A stretch of DNA of 64,000 nucleotides, taken from NCBI GenBank assembly GCA_022710935.1, contig JAKLFY010000008.1, positions 53,637 through 117,636 on the forward strand. The letters run 5' to 3'. Positions 33,505 through 44,500 of the stretch are shown here, in pieces. A program made the translations under genes and the position numbers. Under the pieces are notes generated by a model. The model had not been told where the DNA came from and did no database searches. It saw only the letters and a program-made list of their open reading frames with translations. Each line of letters begins with the position of its first letter. The first letter of the stretch is position 1. The stretch is from Verrucomicrobiota bacterium. Lineage in GTDB: Bacteria > Verrucomicrobiota > Verrucomicrobiia > Limisphaerales > J093.

Positions 33505-35019
33505 TTACGGGCGCGGTGTGAGCGTGCCGCCTTTCTGGCGCGGCGGGAAATCCTCCAACGACTTGAGGTGCGCGGCGAGGGCATCCTGCACTTGGCCGCC
33601 CCACGCGATGCCCAGCTTCATGGCCATCTCCTGCGACTTCCAACCGTCGTGTTTCTCAAACGGGTCCATCCGCAGGTTGAAGAGGAGCGCGCTGGGCTTG
33701 TTGTAGTCGAAGAAGCCTTCCCGCACCATGAAGTGCGACTTCCAATTGCCGATGCGGATCGCGGTCAGTTGGGCTTCGTTGTAGTAGAACTCGATGTTCC
33801 GGGCCGAGGGCGCAGAACCGGTCCAATGCGCCAGATTGTTCACCCCGTCAATGTGAACCCGGTGCGATTTCTTCAACTGTTCCGCCACATCCGGCAGGCC
33901 GGCCGCCGCGGCCAAGGTCGTGAACAAGTCCGTGTTGTCCTGGATCCCGTTCGACACCTTGCCGGCTGGAATTTGCGCCGGCCACCGAATCAACATCGGC
34001 ACGCGCACGCCGCCTTCCCAAGTCGTTGCCTTCTCACAGCGGAACGGCGTGGTACCGGCGTCCGGCCACCAGGTCACCATGGCGCCGTTGTCAGCGGTGA
34101 AGAGCACGATGGTGTCCTTGGCCACACCAAGATCATCGAGTTTCTTCAGCAACTCACCGACCTGCATGTCGAGTTCCATCATGCCGCTGCCATACAGGTC
34201 CATTTCCGACGAATAGGGTGCCGCCAGTTTCTCCCGCCCGGGACGCAGGTGCGTGTAGATGTGCATCCGCGCCGGCGCATGCCAGACGAAGAATGGTCTC
34301 CCCTCCTTCACCGCCTTGTCCATGAACTGCATCGAGCGCTCGAGGAATTCATCGTCCACGGTCTCCATGCGCTTGCGCGTCAGCGCGCCGGTATCCTTGA
34401 TTCTCTGTTTGCCGACGCGGCCAAAGCGGCCGTCAACCGTCGGATCGTCGGTATCGGTGGCCACGCAATCCAGCACGCCGCGCGGGCGGTAGCGTTGGTT
34501 GAAGCCCTCGTCTTTCGGCCAGTCGCCCAATTCCGGCTCCTCCTCGGTGTTGAGGTGATACAAGTTGCCGTAGAACTCGTCAAAGCCGTGCACCGTGGGC
34601 AGGTGTTCATTCCGATCACCCAGATGGTTCTTTCCGAACTGCCCACAACGATAGCCCAGCGGCTTGAGCACCTCGGCAAGCGTGGGATCGCGCTTATCCA
34701 GTCCGATGGGCGACCCGGCCATTCCCACCGTGGTCAACCCCGTGCGGATGGGAAGCTGTCCGGTGATGAACGCCGCGCGACCGGGAGTGCAGGTCGGCTG
34801 CGCATAGTGGTCGGTGAACAGAATTCCTTCCTTCGCCAACCGGTCGATGTTGGGCGTCGGCACCATCATCCCGTGACTGTAAGCGCCCACGTTCCAATAG
34901 CCCACGTCATCCGTCATGATCATGAGGATGTTCGGGTGTTTGGTTGCAGCTTGGGAGACCGTTCCCGTTGTGGCTGCCGCCAGCAGCAGGATCAGTGATC
35001 GAATGGTGGTCATTCTCAT
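33505..35019 (-). CDS. Arylsulfatase (formylglycine-dependent)
   Basis: A 504-residue exported sulfatase. ATG 35019 is preceded by an AGGA-type ribosome-binding site and gives a signal peptide. Metal ligands are MTDDVG near residue 36. The sulfatase signature CTPGRAAFITG has Cys77, which would be converted to formylglycine. Later motifs are GKNHLGD and FTADNGA. It is closest to the arylsulfatase A-like S1 group. A maturase (FGE or anSME) is not in this window. It removes sulfate esters, probably from an algal-type or host polysaccharide. Confidence 0.9.
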   Translation of the reverse strand: MRMTTIRSLILLLAAATTGTVSQAATKHPNILMIMTDDVGYWNVGAYSHGMMVPTPNIDRLAKEGILFTDHYAQPTCTPGRAAFITGQLPIRTGLTTVGMAGSPIGLDKRDPTLAEVLKPLGYRCGQFGKNHLGDRNEHLPTVHGFDEFYGNLYHLNTEEEPELGDWPKDEGFNQRYRPRGVLDCVATDTDDPTVDGRFGRVGKQRIKDTGALTRKRMETVDDEFLERSMQFMDKAVKEGRPFFVWHAPARMHIYTHLRPGREKLAAPYSSEMDLYGSGMMELDMQVGELLKKLDDLGVAKDTIVLFTADNGAMVTWWPDAGTTPFRCEKATTWEGGVRVPMLIRWPAQIPAGKVSNGIQDNTDLFTTLAAAAGLPDVAEQLKKSHRVHIDGVNNLAHWTGSAPSARNIEFYYNEAQLTAIRIGNWKSHFMVREGFFDYNKPSALLFNLRMDPFEKHDGWKSQEMAMKLGIAWGGQVQDALAAHLKSLEDFPPRQKGGTLTPRP

Positions 35020-35065
35020 TATGCCTACTTCCTTTCTGGTTGGGGGAAAGGCCCTTCCGCCAAGC

Positions 35066-35494
35066 TCATGGCTTGTTGCCCCACACAACGACTTCAGCTC
35101 GGCCTTTGCTGCCGCCGCCCACACCGCGGTAGCGGAACACAATCTTCTTGATGAGCCGAGCCTCCCCGGGCAGATCAATGATCCGGCTCCGCTCCCCGGC
35201 TCGCACCACCGCCCGCAGCGGAACATCCACCACCGTGCCGTTGACCAGATGGACGTTCATATCGTCGAAATTCACAGCGGTTTTGCGAACCTCCACGACG
35301 ATCTGCCGGACAAACCCCTTGCCGGCACAGCGAATCTCGTCCCGGTCGCTCGAGAAGTTCACCGGAACCGACCCCAGCTTGCGCCAGTCCTTGGCCCAGT
35401 CGGTGCCGGCTTGCACAGAGAAGACGAAGCTCAAAGCTGCAAGCACCACAGTCAGCGCAATGAAACTGCGCGTTCTGCCCGACATCCTGCTCAT
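35066..35494 (-). CDS. Small exported DUF2541-like protein
   Basis: A 142-residue protein with the signal segment SFIALTVVLAALSFVFSVQA. The mature beta-rich domain contains DEIRCAGKGFVRQIVVEVRKTAVNFDDMNV and ends with RAEVVVWGN. The pattern resembles DUF2541 (YaaI-like) periplasmic proteins of unknown role. Starts at 35494 or 35485 are both possible. It lies 46 bases upstream of the sulfatase gene, so co-transcription is likely. Confidence 0.65.
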   Translation of the reverse strand: MSRMSGRTRSFIALTVVLAALSFVFSVQAGTDWAKDWRKLGSVPVNFSSDRDEIRCAGKGFVRQIVVEVRKTAVNFDDMNVHLVNGTVVDVPLRAVVRAGERSRIIDLPGEARLIKKIVFRYRGVGGGSKGRAEVVVWGNKP

Positions 35495-35686
35495 ATCATG
35501 AAACACGTTTGCGGTTCGGTATGCGGGGCATTGGTTGCTCCATTGCCCCCGCCTCCGGCCTAAAACCGGAAGCATGATGCACACCGCTTATCGACACTGT
35601 AAGCAGGAAACCGCACCGGTCAACTGTCTGACTGCCCATTTTGGGCATTCGTGCTTCCTGGCAGGCAGCCCAGCCCCGTCCTCACC

Positions 35687-36250
35687 TCACTGCTTGGACA
35701 TTGGCCGCGCTGAATGACCTCTTTCGCTCGGGGTAGAATCTAGCAGCTTCTTCAGCTCCTCGCTGACTTCCAGCAGTTCCAGCAACAAGCGGACGTTGAA
35801 GTCGGGCCGGAAGTGTTGTCCCACGGACGGCCGGATGCGCACGGAGCTATCGGGATCCCTCCGCAGCCAACCGCGCTTCACCAACTGGCCAATCTTGCGA
35901 CGCACCGTCTCCCGCGGAATGCCCGTAGCGGCCGCCAGCGAAAAGGCATTGCAGGGCTCGAGGGTCGCATACAGGGCGGGATCGTAGTAATTCGTTTCCT
36001 GGAGGGGTCCGAGCGGACCTTCTGCGCTGAACATCCGGCAGACATTGTGGTGCGCAATCTCTCCCAGTACAATCACGAGGGCCAGGTCCCCATCGAATTC
36101 CCGGTAGAGCGTGTTGAGATAGCGCAACAGAAAATGGCTCATTCGCAGTGCGATTTCCCCCTGGTGCTGTTCGTAACCAGGCGGGGGCACCGGTCTTGGT
36201 TCCGTGGCCCGTGAGTTCGGCTGAGACTTGTTGTGCTTTTTCAAGGTCAT
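35687..36250 (-). CDS. Winged-helix transcriptional regulator
   Basis: A 187-residue protein. The N-terminal ~40 residues are basic and disordered. A helical region follows (FDGDLALVIVLGEIAHHNV), then a winged helix: AFSLAAATGIPRETVRRKIGQLVKRGWLRRD (helix-turn-helix), with a basic wing. A long hydrophobic helix (RLLLELLEVSEELKKLL) may dimerise. No ligand domain was recognised. A truncated MITE-like element lies 60 bases upstream of its start and could affect its expression. Confidence 0.7.
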   Translation of the reverse strand: MTLKKHNKSQPNSRATEPRPVPPPGYEQHQGEIALRMSHFLLRYLNTLYREFDGDLALVIVLGEIAHHNVCRMFSAEGPLGPLQETNYYDPALYATLEPCNAFSLAAATGIPRETVRRKIGQLVKRGWLRRDPDSSVRIRPSVGQHFRPDFNVRLLLELLEVSEELKKLLDSTPSERGHSARPMSKQ

Positions 36251-36311
36251 ACGCTTGCAGGATTTACGCACTGCCTGATTGAGTAGAGTGATGTCTTGCT
36301 CGCGCCCATTA

Positions 36312-36405
36312 AGGGTCTGTGCAAAAATTACTTCCGGTTTTGGCGGGAGCGCCACCGGGCCAGATGCGAGGCCCGAGGGAGGGAGTGTATCCGTTGAGAT
36401 ACTCG
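36312..36405. mobile_element. Truncated MITE-like element
   Basis: About 94 bases matching the right end of the 28126-28396 element in reverse orientation, starting at its GGTCTGTGCAAAAATTACTT terminus. The copy stops inside GATACTCG. From there the sequence is the 3' end of a DUF1349 gene. The other half and any target duplication are missing. Confidence 0.85.
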
Positions 36406-36602
36406 GCTCCTTGTGTCCGGCAATGCCTGGACCGCGCAGTTCCGTGCCGACAACAAAGGCGACTACCAGACCGCGGCGACGGGCGAACTGCCCGCGCCGA
36501 TGCACGACGAAGTGAGCCTGCAATGTTATCACGGACCCGCCGACGCAGAGCATTGGATCCGATTCGACGACTTTCGCGTTCTCAGGCTGACGGAGTAGGG
36601 GT
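36403..36602 (+). pseudogene. Duplicated 3' fragment of the DUF1349-like gene
   Basis: It matches 29964 to about 30163 with about a dozen mismatches over 195-200 bases, including the stop codon. It can be read as about 61 codons from 36413 (MSGNAWTAQFRADNKGD...), without a signal peptide. The 5' boundary is fused to the broken MITE, and the three shared bases TCG at the joint suggest microhomology. Confidence 0.85.
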
Positions 36603-36745
36603 CAACCTCATGCTTCCAGTCGGCTTTTGCCCCAGATACCCGGGAAAAGAGCCGCTTTTTCGGCCGATGCAAGCCGACCACGGATCGGCGCTCTGCGGTG
36701 CTAGCCCGGATCAGGTGTTCAGCGCGGAGCGTGTGAAGATCCGGG

Positions 36746-37153
36746 CTAAAGGTCAGAGCGTCCGGCGGCCTCGGGCTGGTAGATCACCTTCTCGACCCGC
36801 AGGCGCACAGGCCCGGCCGGAACCTCCCACTCGAACTCGTCACCCTCGCGCTGGCCGAGCATGGCGGTGCCGATCGGCGCGAGCACGGAGATGCGCCCCG
36901 CCTCATAATCCGCCCGGTCCGGAAAGACCAGCGTGTAGGTCATCACGTCGTCCGTCAGCAGTTCGCGCAACTGGGCCGTCGAGTTCATCGTGATGATGTC
37001 CTGCGGGATCTCCTCCGGGGCGACCACCCGGGCGCGATCGAGCTCGGCGGCCAGTTTTTCGAGAGCCTCACCCGCGTTCTTCTGGCTGGTCAGCAGCGCC
37101 CGAAGGCGGGTCATGTCGGCCGTGGTTATGTAAATCGTCCGGTCGTCTGACAT
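36746..37153 (-). CDS. Rnk/GreA-type nucleoside diphosphate kinase regulator
   Basis: A 135-residue protein with an N-terminal helical segment (YITTADMTRLRALL) and a C-terminal GreA/GreB FKBP-like domain (VTMNST-type region ITMNSTAQL, DVMTYTLVFP, ISVLAPIGTAMLGQREGDEFEW, PVRLRVEKVIYQP). It lacks the long coiled coil of GreA, so it matches Rnk. Rnk binds RNA polymerase and affects nucleotide pools. It stands alone. Confidence 0.85.
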   Translation of the reverse strand: MSDDRTIYITTADMTRLRALLTSQKNAGEALEKLAAELDRARVVAPEEIPQDIITMNSTAQLRELLTDDVMTYTLVFPDRADYEAGRISVLAPIGTAMLGQREGDEFEWEVPAGPVRLRVEKVIYQPEAAGRSDL

Positions 37154-37291
37154 AATGGTGTTCAGGTCCGAGCCCTCTCGCTATCCGTCGGGAGTGGCTT
37201 GTAATCGTAGTGGGCATGGTAATTCCTTCCGCCCCGATTGCAAGCCAGTCTGATCGAATCCGCTTCTCGAAGATCCATCCCGCATCCGCCT

Positions 37292-37816
37292 TCAATAAGC
37301 GGACGCGGTGATCGAGCTGGGAGCCGACGTCACGGGCGCGGCGTTGTGCGGATGGTAGCGAGCGATGACCGTGACGCGATCGGATGGCAGCAATCGGGGC
37401 ATCCAGCTCAGAACCAGGCGATACCCGGTGCCGAGCACCGTGGTGAACTCGTTATGGGCCAGCTCGGCCGGAGTGAACGTCCAGCGATGGAACGGCATCG
37501 GCGCAGCGGTTGGGCTGGGCGTGCCCTCGTAGGCGATCAGTTCGAGCGTGCCGGATCGGAGAGGCATGGCGCGCGGGCTCGATCGGCTTGTGGCAAAGAG
37601 CTTCACCACCACGCCGTCCGCACCCGGTCGGACGTCCAGGTTGACCGCGACCGGCAGACCGAGGAGGTTCAACTCGTCAATGGCCGAGGACGAAGCCCCG
37701 CGGGGCGCCTTGCTGTTGGTGACGCAGCCGCAGAGCGCCGCGGCAAGCAGGCAGGCCGCGCAAGCCAGCGAGGTCCGCCGCAGGCCGTCATGGATCCCGG
37801 ATTGAATCGACATCAT
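37292..37816 (-). CDS. Hypothetical lipoprotein
   Basis: A 174-residue protein with a lipoprotein signal ending in AAALCGC. The mature domain is beta-rich (NLDVRPGADGVVVKLFA ... GTLELIAYEG ... WTFTPAEL) and resembles a small carbohydrate-binding or periplasmic scaffold fold, but no family could be named with confidence. No operon partner is evident. Confidence 0.65.
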   Translation of the reverse strand: MMSIQSGIHDGLRRTSLACAACLLAAALCGCVTNSKAPRGASSSAIDELNLLGLPVAVNLDVRPGADGVVVKLFATSRSSPRAMPLRSGTLELIAYEGTPSPTAAPMPFHRWTFTPAELAHNEFTTVLGTGYRLVLSWMPRLLPSDRVTVIARYHPHNAAPVTSAPSSITASAY

Positions 37817-38511
37817 TCGTGAAAAATGCAGTTTCTATGTTGAGAACGCGGCGCACCCATACGCCCCGGCCCATTGTGGGATACCATTGCGGTGCTGAAG
37901 CACAAGCACTCTCCCGCAGCGCGCACTCGCGTCAAACTGAGCGGGGTTACACAATCGCAGCCAGGATGCATGCGCTTGCAGCCATCCAATTCGCTGGCAA
38001 GGGCTGGCTTCCAGAAGGGGAACAGCCTCTGTCCAATCGGCAGTGGAGTGGGGACGTCCTCGTCCCCATCGGATGGGATCGCGGAATGCGTTCGCGGGCG
38101 ACGAGGACCTCGCCCCTCCAGACGCTTTGCGTTGTCGAGAATGCTTCCGCCCAAGCAGATCTGTCGGATCTGTGCATCTCAGCGGGCTCAGGATTGACGC
38201 GTATGCGCGACCACGGGATCGGCCCTCCGAGAGAGGCGGTTCATGAGAAGCGTTGACATTCCAACAGTTACTGGGGGTCGGCAGCATACGCGACAGGAAC
38301 CCCTTACCCCGGCCCTCTCCCATCCGATGGGAGAGGGTGCCCGGCTTGTCCCGCCGTAGCCTTGGCGAAGGCGGAAGGGCGGGTGAGGGTGACGATGGAG
38401 TGCATCCTGGTGATTCCTGAGCAATCCGCATGGCAAAACGTTCAACGCTCAACATTCAACGCTCAACGCTCAACGCTCAACCATCGACAATCGACCATCA
38501 ACCATCAACCT
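37817..38511. repeat. Intergenic composite repeats downstream of gspD
   Basis: This 695-base stretch holds no credible gene. It contains a segment homologous (inverted) to the 14955-14985 region, a palindromic block around 38040-38115 (GGGGACGTCCTCGTCCCC and CGACGAGGACCTCGCCCC), and the TTGACGCGTATGCGC element at 38193. It also has a hairpin near 38326-38341 (CTCTCCCATCCGATGGGAGAG) and minisatellite copy B next to the gspD stop. Confidence 0.6.
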
Positions 38512-38512
38512 T
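38436..38512. repeat. Minisatellite copy B, inverted
   Basis: AACGTTCAACGCTCAAC-type words repeated several times, followed by CCATCGACAATCGACCATCA-type words. It ends right at the gspD stop codon (38512-38514), so it forms the 3' flank of that transcript. Confidence 0.75.
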
Positions 38513-41500
38513 CACTGCGGAGTCTGGCTTTCGAGGGTCTTTGGGGGCAGCAAGGGATCGAGCACACGGCGCTGAAGCGGATCGCGCTGGAACTCGCCCT
38601 GGATGGTCGACCCCCGCAGTTCCTCTTCGGTGAAGGCTTGGGCGTCGACGCTTCTGCCCTCGCCTTCTCCCTTGAGCAGGATTTGCGGGGTTAGAACAAC
38701 GAGCAGTTCCTTCCGGGTCTGGCCTTTGCTCTTGCTTCGGAACAAGACCCCCAGACCCGGAATGTCACCCAGGAGAGGCACCTTTTTCGTTCGCTCGTCG
38801 TCAATCGTCCCGATCAACCCGCCGATCAGGACCGACTGCCCGCTCTTGACGGTCACGGTCGTGGTCGCGGTGCGCTGGTTGATGATCGGCAAGTCCTCCC
38901 CCTTCGAGATGGTGACCTTCGAACTCGACAGATCCGAGATGCTCGGCGCCACGTCCATCTTCACGTAGCCGTCGGGACTGATCCGCGGGGTGACGGTGAG
39001 CATCACACCGACGTCCCGGTACTCGATGGCGCTGACGGTTCCGCCCTGCGGAGTGACCTGGGTGCTTTGGACGACCGGGACGCTCTGGCCGATGTTGATC
39101 GTGGCCTCCTGGTTGTCGGCCGTCAGAATCTGGGGGCGGCTCAATACCTCGAGCCGGCCTTGGTTTTGGAGGGCGCGCACCAGAAACCGGTAGTTGCTGC
39201 CGGTGACGGAGGCCCAGTACCCGCCGTAGTCCTGGAGGAGCTCCCGCTGTCCAAAATCCGTCCCGGTATTCACCACGGGGTCGGTGTCCGACGTGTAGTC
39301 CCATTCCACGCCCAGCTCGGTGGTCGAGTCGAGCGTGACCTCGGCAAGCAGGACCTGGATCAGCACTTGCGGCTGGGGTTGATCGAGTTCCTCGACCAGT
39401 TCCCGGACTTCCTCGAAGTAGCGGGGGCTGGCGGAGATCAGCAGGCTGTTGCTGTTGGTCTCTGACACGATGCTGACTTCGCGGTCGAGGATGTTCTGGG
39501 CCGTGCCCACGCCGGTCGGGCCGAGGATGGACATGATCCGTTGGAGGTCCTGCTGGAGGAAGGTGCGCAGCGACGACTCGACGGCCTGCGAGCGCGCGTT
39601 CTTGAGCCGGTACACCTTGGCCGTGCGCTCCTGGGCCGGCGTGGAATCGAGAGTGGTGATGATCTGCGTGGCGAGGGCGACGTAGTGTTCCGTGCCCCCG
39701 ACCAGCAGGCTGTTGGTCCGGAAGTCCACGGTCACCGAGAGGGCGTCCTCCTGGGCGGATCCGACCACCGCGCCGGTGGCATCGGCCGGCGCCTGGCCCT
39801 CGGGAGCGGTCGCGTCCGCCGCGGGCATGACATATTGAACCGATTGCTGGCTCGAGCCCGCAGGCCCGACCCGCTGCAGGCGAAAGAGGCTGGTGAGGAC
39901 CTGGGCCATCTGGCGGGCATCGGCGTTCTTCAGATGGAACACCTTGATCTGCGCCATCGTGGGGGCCGTGGCGTCCAGGTGCGAGATGACCTCGTTGAGC
40001 AACGGCATGTAATCGAGCGGGGCGGACACCACCAGCGAATTCGCCCGGGAATCGGGCACGATCAGAATGCCCTCCTTGAGCGCGCTGGTGATCAGCCGCT
40101 CCCCTTCCTCGGTCTTGGTGATGAACTGGAGCAGGGACTGCCGGTTCGGACTGGCCTCGGTGAGGGCCCGGGGATTGTTGTTCAGCACGTTGTTGAGCAC
40201 CAGGGCCATCTCGACCGCACGCCCGTTCTGCAACGGGAAGATCCGGATCTCAGCCACCCGCGCCACCTGGTCCGTGTCGAGCTTCTTGACGAGGTCGGCG
40301 ATGCGTTTGAGATCCGTCTCGCCGGCTGAGACGATGATGGCATTGAGGCGCTCGTCGACATCGAGCACCACCGGGGCCAGTGCGGCGCCCGGAGCCGCCC
40401 CGACGCCCGCACTGCCCCTGAAAAGCGACTGGAGTGTCTGCTGGACGCGCCGCGCGTCGGCCTTGGCCATCTGAAACACCTGGACCTGCGCGCCGCCGGA
40501 CGGCTGCTCGGTATCGAGCTTCTCGATCAGCGAGGCGACCATCGCGAGGTCGTCATCGGACGCCCCGATGATCAGGGCGTTGGCCCAGCCGTCTGCAATC
40601 ACGGTCACCGGTTCGGGCGGCTGGCCCTGGATGCGCGGGGGGCGGTTGGTGAAGAGCCGCTGGAGTGTGGCCTGCAGTTTTGTGGCGGTGGTGTGGCGCA
40701 GTTCATACACCCGGAAGTTGGTGCGCGCCATCGCCGTGTCGGTATCGAGTTGCTCGATCATCCGCTCCACAGCGTCGAAACTCTCCTTGCCGCCCGTGAT
40801 CAAGAGCGTGTTGGTGCGGTCGTCGGCGGTGACGGTGACGGGGGCGGACCGCTGGGCGGCGCCCACGGCGGTCTCGCTGGCGCGTCGGGCGCGAAAGAAC
40901 TGTTCGAGCACCGTGGCCAGGTGCGAGGCGCGCGCGCGCTTGAGCGCAAAGAGGCGGATATCGCTGGCCCCGGTGAAATCGGCGGTATCGAGTTGACGGA
41001 TGAGTTCCTTGACGATCAGGAGATTCTCGGGGCTGGCCGAGACGATCAGCGTGTTCGAGCGCGCATCGGTGGCCAGGGCGAGCGCGTCACGCCGGCTGCG
41101 GCGCCCGCCCTCAACCGCCAACCCCGGGCGGTAGAGGCCCTGATCGAGCAGCGACCGCATCAGGGTCGAGACACGCTGAACGTCCGCATGTTCGAGCGTG
41201 AAGGTCTCGATGAGCCCGCCGGTGGCCACCGGCTCGGCATCGAGCTTGGCCACCAACTCGCGCACCAGCTCGAGGTTCGGCTTGCTGGCCGAGATGACCA
41301 GCGCGTTGCTGAGGGTGTCCGCCTCGACCTCGACGCGATCCGAGGGCGCGGGCTGCTGGCCGACGGGCGTCATGCTCCGAAGCCGGGCGGCGAACACGCT
41401 GCGGATCGTGACGGCCATGCGGGCCGAATCGTTGTATTGCAATCCGAGGACGCTCAGTTCGACCGACGGATTCTCCGGAGGGCGGTCGAGTTTGACCAGC

Positions 41501-44500
41501 AGGGCGTCGATGGCCTGGTTGTCGTCCACCCCGGCGGCGACCAGGAGGCTGTTGCTGCGCGGATCGGCGAGGATGACGGGTCGGTTGCGCTGCATGTCGG
41601 GCGTGCGCGCGGCCTGATAGCGCCGGGTGAAAAGGTCGCTCAGCGTTGTTGCGAGCGTCCCGGCATCGGCGTGCTCCAGGGGAATCAGCCGCACCTGACC
41701 GACGAGCGAGGTGCCCGGCTGGTCCAACTGCGCCACCAGCGTCTGGACAAGATCGAAGCCGTCCGGACCGCCGCTGATCAGCAAGCTGTTGCTCCGGGCA
41801 TCGGGAATCACCGCCACGCGCGAGGATGGGCTCATCCGGCGCCCCCCGCCCCGGGGGCGGGCCCGTTCATCGAGCAGGCGCTGGAGGGAGGAGGCGATGG
41901 TTGTGGCGTCGGCATGGGTGAGGGGCAGAATGCGGATGCCGCGCAGGTCGTCGGGCAGTTCGCGATCGAGTTGCTCGACGAGTTCGGCGATGCGTTCGAG
42001 GGCCTTGGCGGTGCCCGCGGCGAGCAGCGTGTTCGTCCGCTCGTCAACCGACACGTTCGCCCGGTCCTCGGGGCGCGGGCGTCCGGCTCCTGCGGCGCGG
42101 GTGGACAGGTCATTGAGCACCTGCAGGAGACTCGATGCGTCCGCATGGGTGAGGGGAAACACGCGGAGCGATTCCGCCCCGGCGGCGGAGGGCGTGTCGA
42201 GGAGCGCGACGACGGCGGCGAGGGCCTCGAGGTTTCCGGGTGTCGAGCCGATGACCAGGCGGTTCCCACCCTCGGCATTGGGTTGGGCCGGGTCCGCCAC
42301 AATCTTGATCGGCTGGGTCAGATCCAGACCAATCGGACGCCCCTGCTCATCGAGCAGCTTCAGGCGGCTGATCTGCTCCTGCAATTGGCGGGCCTCGGCG
42401 CTCAGTTCGCTCGCGGCGTCGGGGCGCAAGACGTTCTTCATCAGCGCCGCCAGCGCGGGCGCCTGCGCGTGCTTCAGATCGAGCGTCCGCAGCTCGATCT
42501 CGGCGAACTCGGACGACGTGTCCAACTCGTGGATCAGGGCCTCGATCCGGTCCAGCACGCTCAGGCGTCCCACCAGGAAGATGCCCCGGCTGCGCGGGTC
42601 GCCCGCAATGGCCGCCGGCTCGCCCGGACGCGCGCTGGTCAACTGGGTCAGCATCTGGCGAAGGAGCGGCAGCACCCGTTCGGGCGTCACGTGTTCGAGG
42701 GGCACGAGGCGGTGCGCCAGTTCCGCCGTCAATCCGCCTTCGTCCAGTTGCTCGATGATCGATTCGAGCAGTGCGAAATCCGCCGGACGCGCGCGCACAA
42801 TGACGCTGTGCGTGCGCGACTCGGCAACCACGGCCACCTTCGGCGCCGCGGCCTGCGGCTGCCCCTGCGGCCGCCCCTGGTTGTCTGGCCGCCCCCCGCC
42901 CTGATTCTCGGCCTCTCTGCGTCCGCCCGCCCCGCGCTGGGGCGGAGCGCCGCCCGGCTGGCCCGCCTGTCCCTGGGCCTGCGCGGGAACCGGCTTGAAC
43001 AATTCGTTCAGCACGCGCGCGACCACGACGGGATCGGCCTCCTTGAGGCGGAACTGGCGGATCTCGAACTCCGGCGAGGCGATCGAGGCGGAGAGTTGAT
43101 AGACAAGCGAGCTGATGTGATCCAGTTCGTAGGCCGGGCCGGATGCGATCAGCGCGTTGGCCGCCTTGTCCACGGCAATAACGACCTCCGGAGGGGCCGC
43201 CGGCGACGCAGGGGCGTCCGGGCCCACCGGCGCGTCGGGCCGCGTGGGCGTGGCGGCAGGCGCGTTGGTCGCGGGCGAGAGAGAGGAAGCCGGACGCGGT
43301 GTCGGGCTGGGCAACCGGTCGACGAGCCGGACCTGTCCCTCGTTGAGCTGCGAGTAGAGGTTGGTCAGCATGGCGGCCATGCGCTCGACCGGGACGTCGG
43401 TCAGGGGGATCATCCGGACCTGGAGGCTGGTGTCGCGGGCGGCCTCATCGAGCTTCAGCACGACGCTCTCGATCTCGATAAGATCGGCGGGCTTGGCAAC
43501 GACAGTCAGCGAGTTCGAAAACGAATCGGGCTCAATCAGGGGCCGCTCGGCTCGGGGGCGCTCGGCGAAGAGGGCCTCGGCCTTCAGCGCCACGTCAAAG
43601 GCCTGCGCGTTCTTGAGCCAGTAGAATTGCACCTGGCGATCCGAGTGCTGCGGCGCCTGGTCGAGCGTGACAAGAAGTTGCTCGACCAGCTTGAACGAGT
43701 CGGCCGAGCCCGACACCAGCAGCGCGTTCGTCCGCTCGTCGGCCGCGACCGTGACGGTGCTGTCCCGCTGGAACCGGTTGCCGAAACGCGGGCGCGCCCG
43801 CGAAAGCCCCTCGAGCAACTGCGTGAGCACGCGGCTCAACTCGCGCGCATCGCCGTGCTCGAGCTGGAAGACCCGCGTCTCGACCTGGTCGGACGGACTG
43901 TCCTGGTCGAGCTCCCGAATCAGGGCGGCCACCTTCCGCACTTCGGCCTCCGGACCGCTGAGCAGCAGGCTGCGCCCGCCCGGCACGGCCGTCACGCTCA
44001 CCCGCGGCGCGGTGTTGGGCGGGCTCTGCGCGGCGAGCGTCTGCGTCACCGCGGCGGCCACCGCCTCGGGCTGGGCCTTCTCGACCCGCACCGTCTGGAT
44101 GCTCGCCGCGTCCTCGCTGCGGGGCGAATCGAGCGTCCGAATGAGCTGGGTGGCCAGGGCGAGCTTTTCCGGGGACGCCTGCACGACGACCGCGTTGAGC
44201 GCGGGCGCGGCCGCCACGCGGACCTCGCCCGAACCGGTCCCGCCCCGCCAGCCGCGCGAACTGCGCCAGCGCTGGCTGGCGTCTCCCAGGAGCATGGACT
44301 GCAGAACCTCGACCACCTGGGCCGGATCGCCATGCTGCAGGCGGAAGGTGCGGATTTGCGACGCCGCCGCCGCGGCCCCGCGCAGGTCATCGAGGACCTT
44401 CTCGATCCTCTCGAACTGGTCGGGCGTAGCCGCCACCATCAGCAGCTCCGAGCCGCTGTCGATCTCGAACCGCGGCGCGGGCGGCGCGGCCGACATCGGT

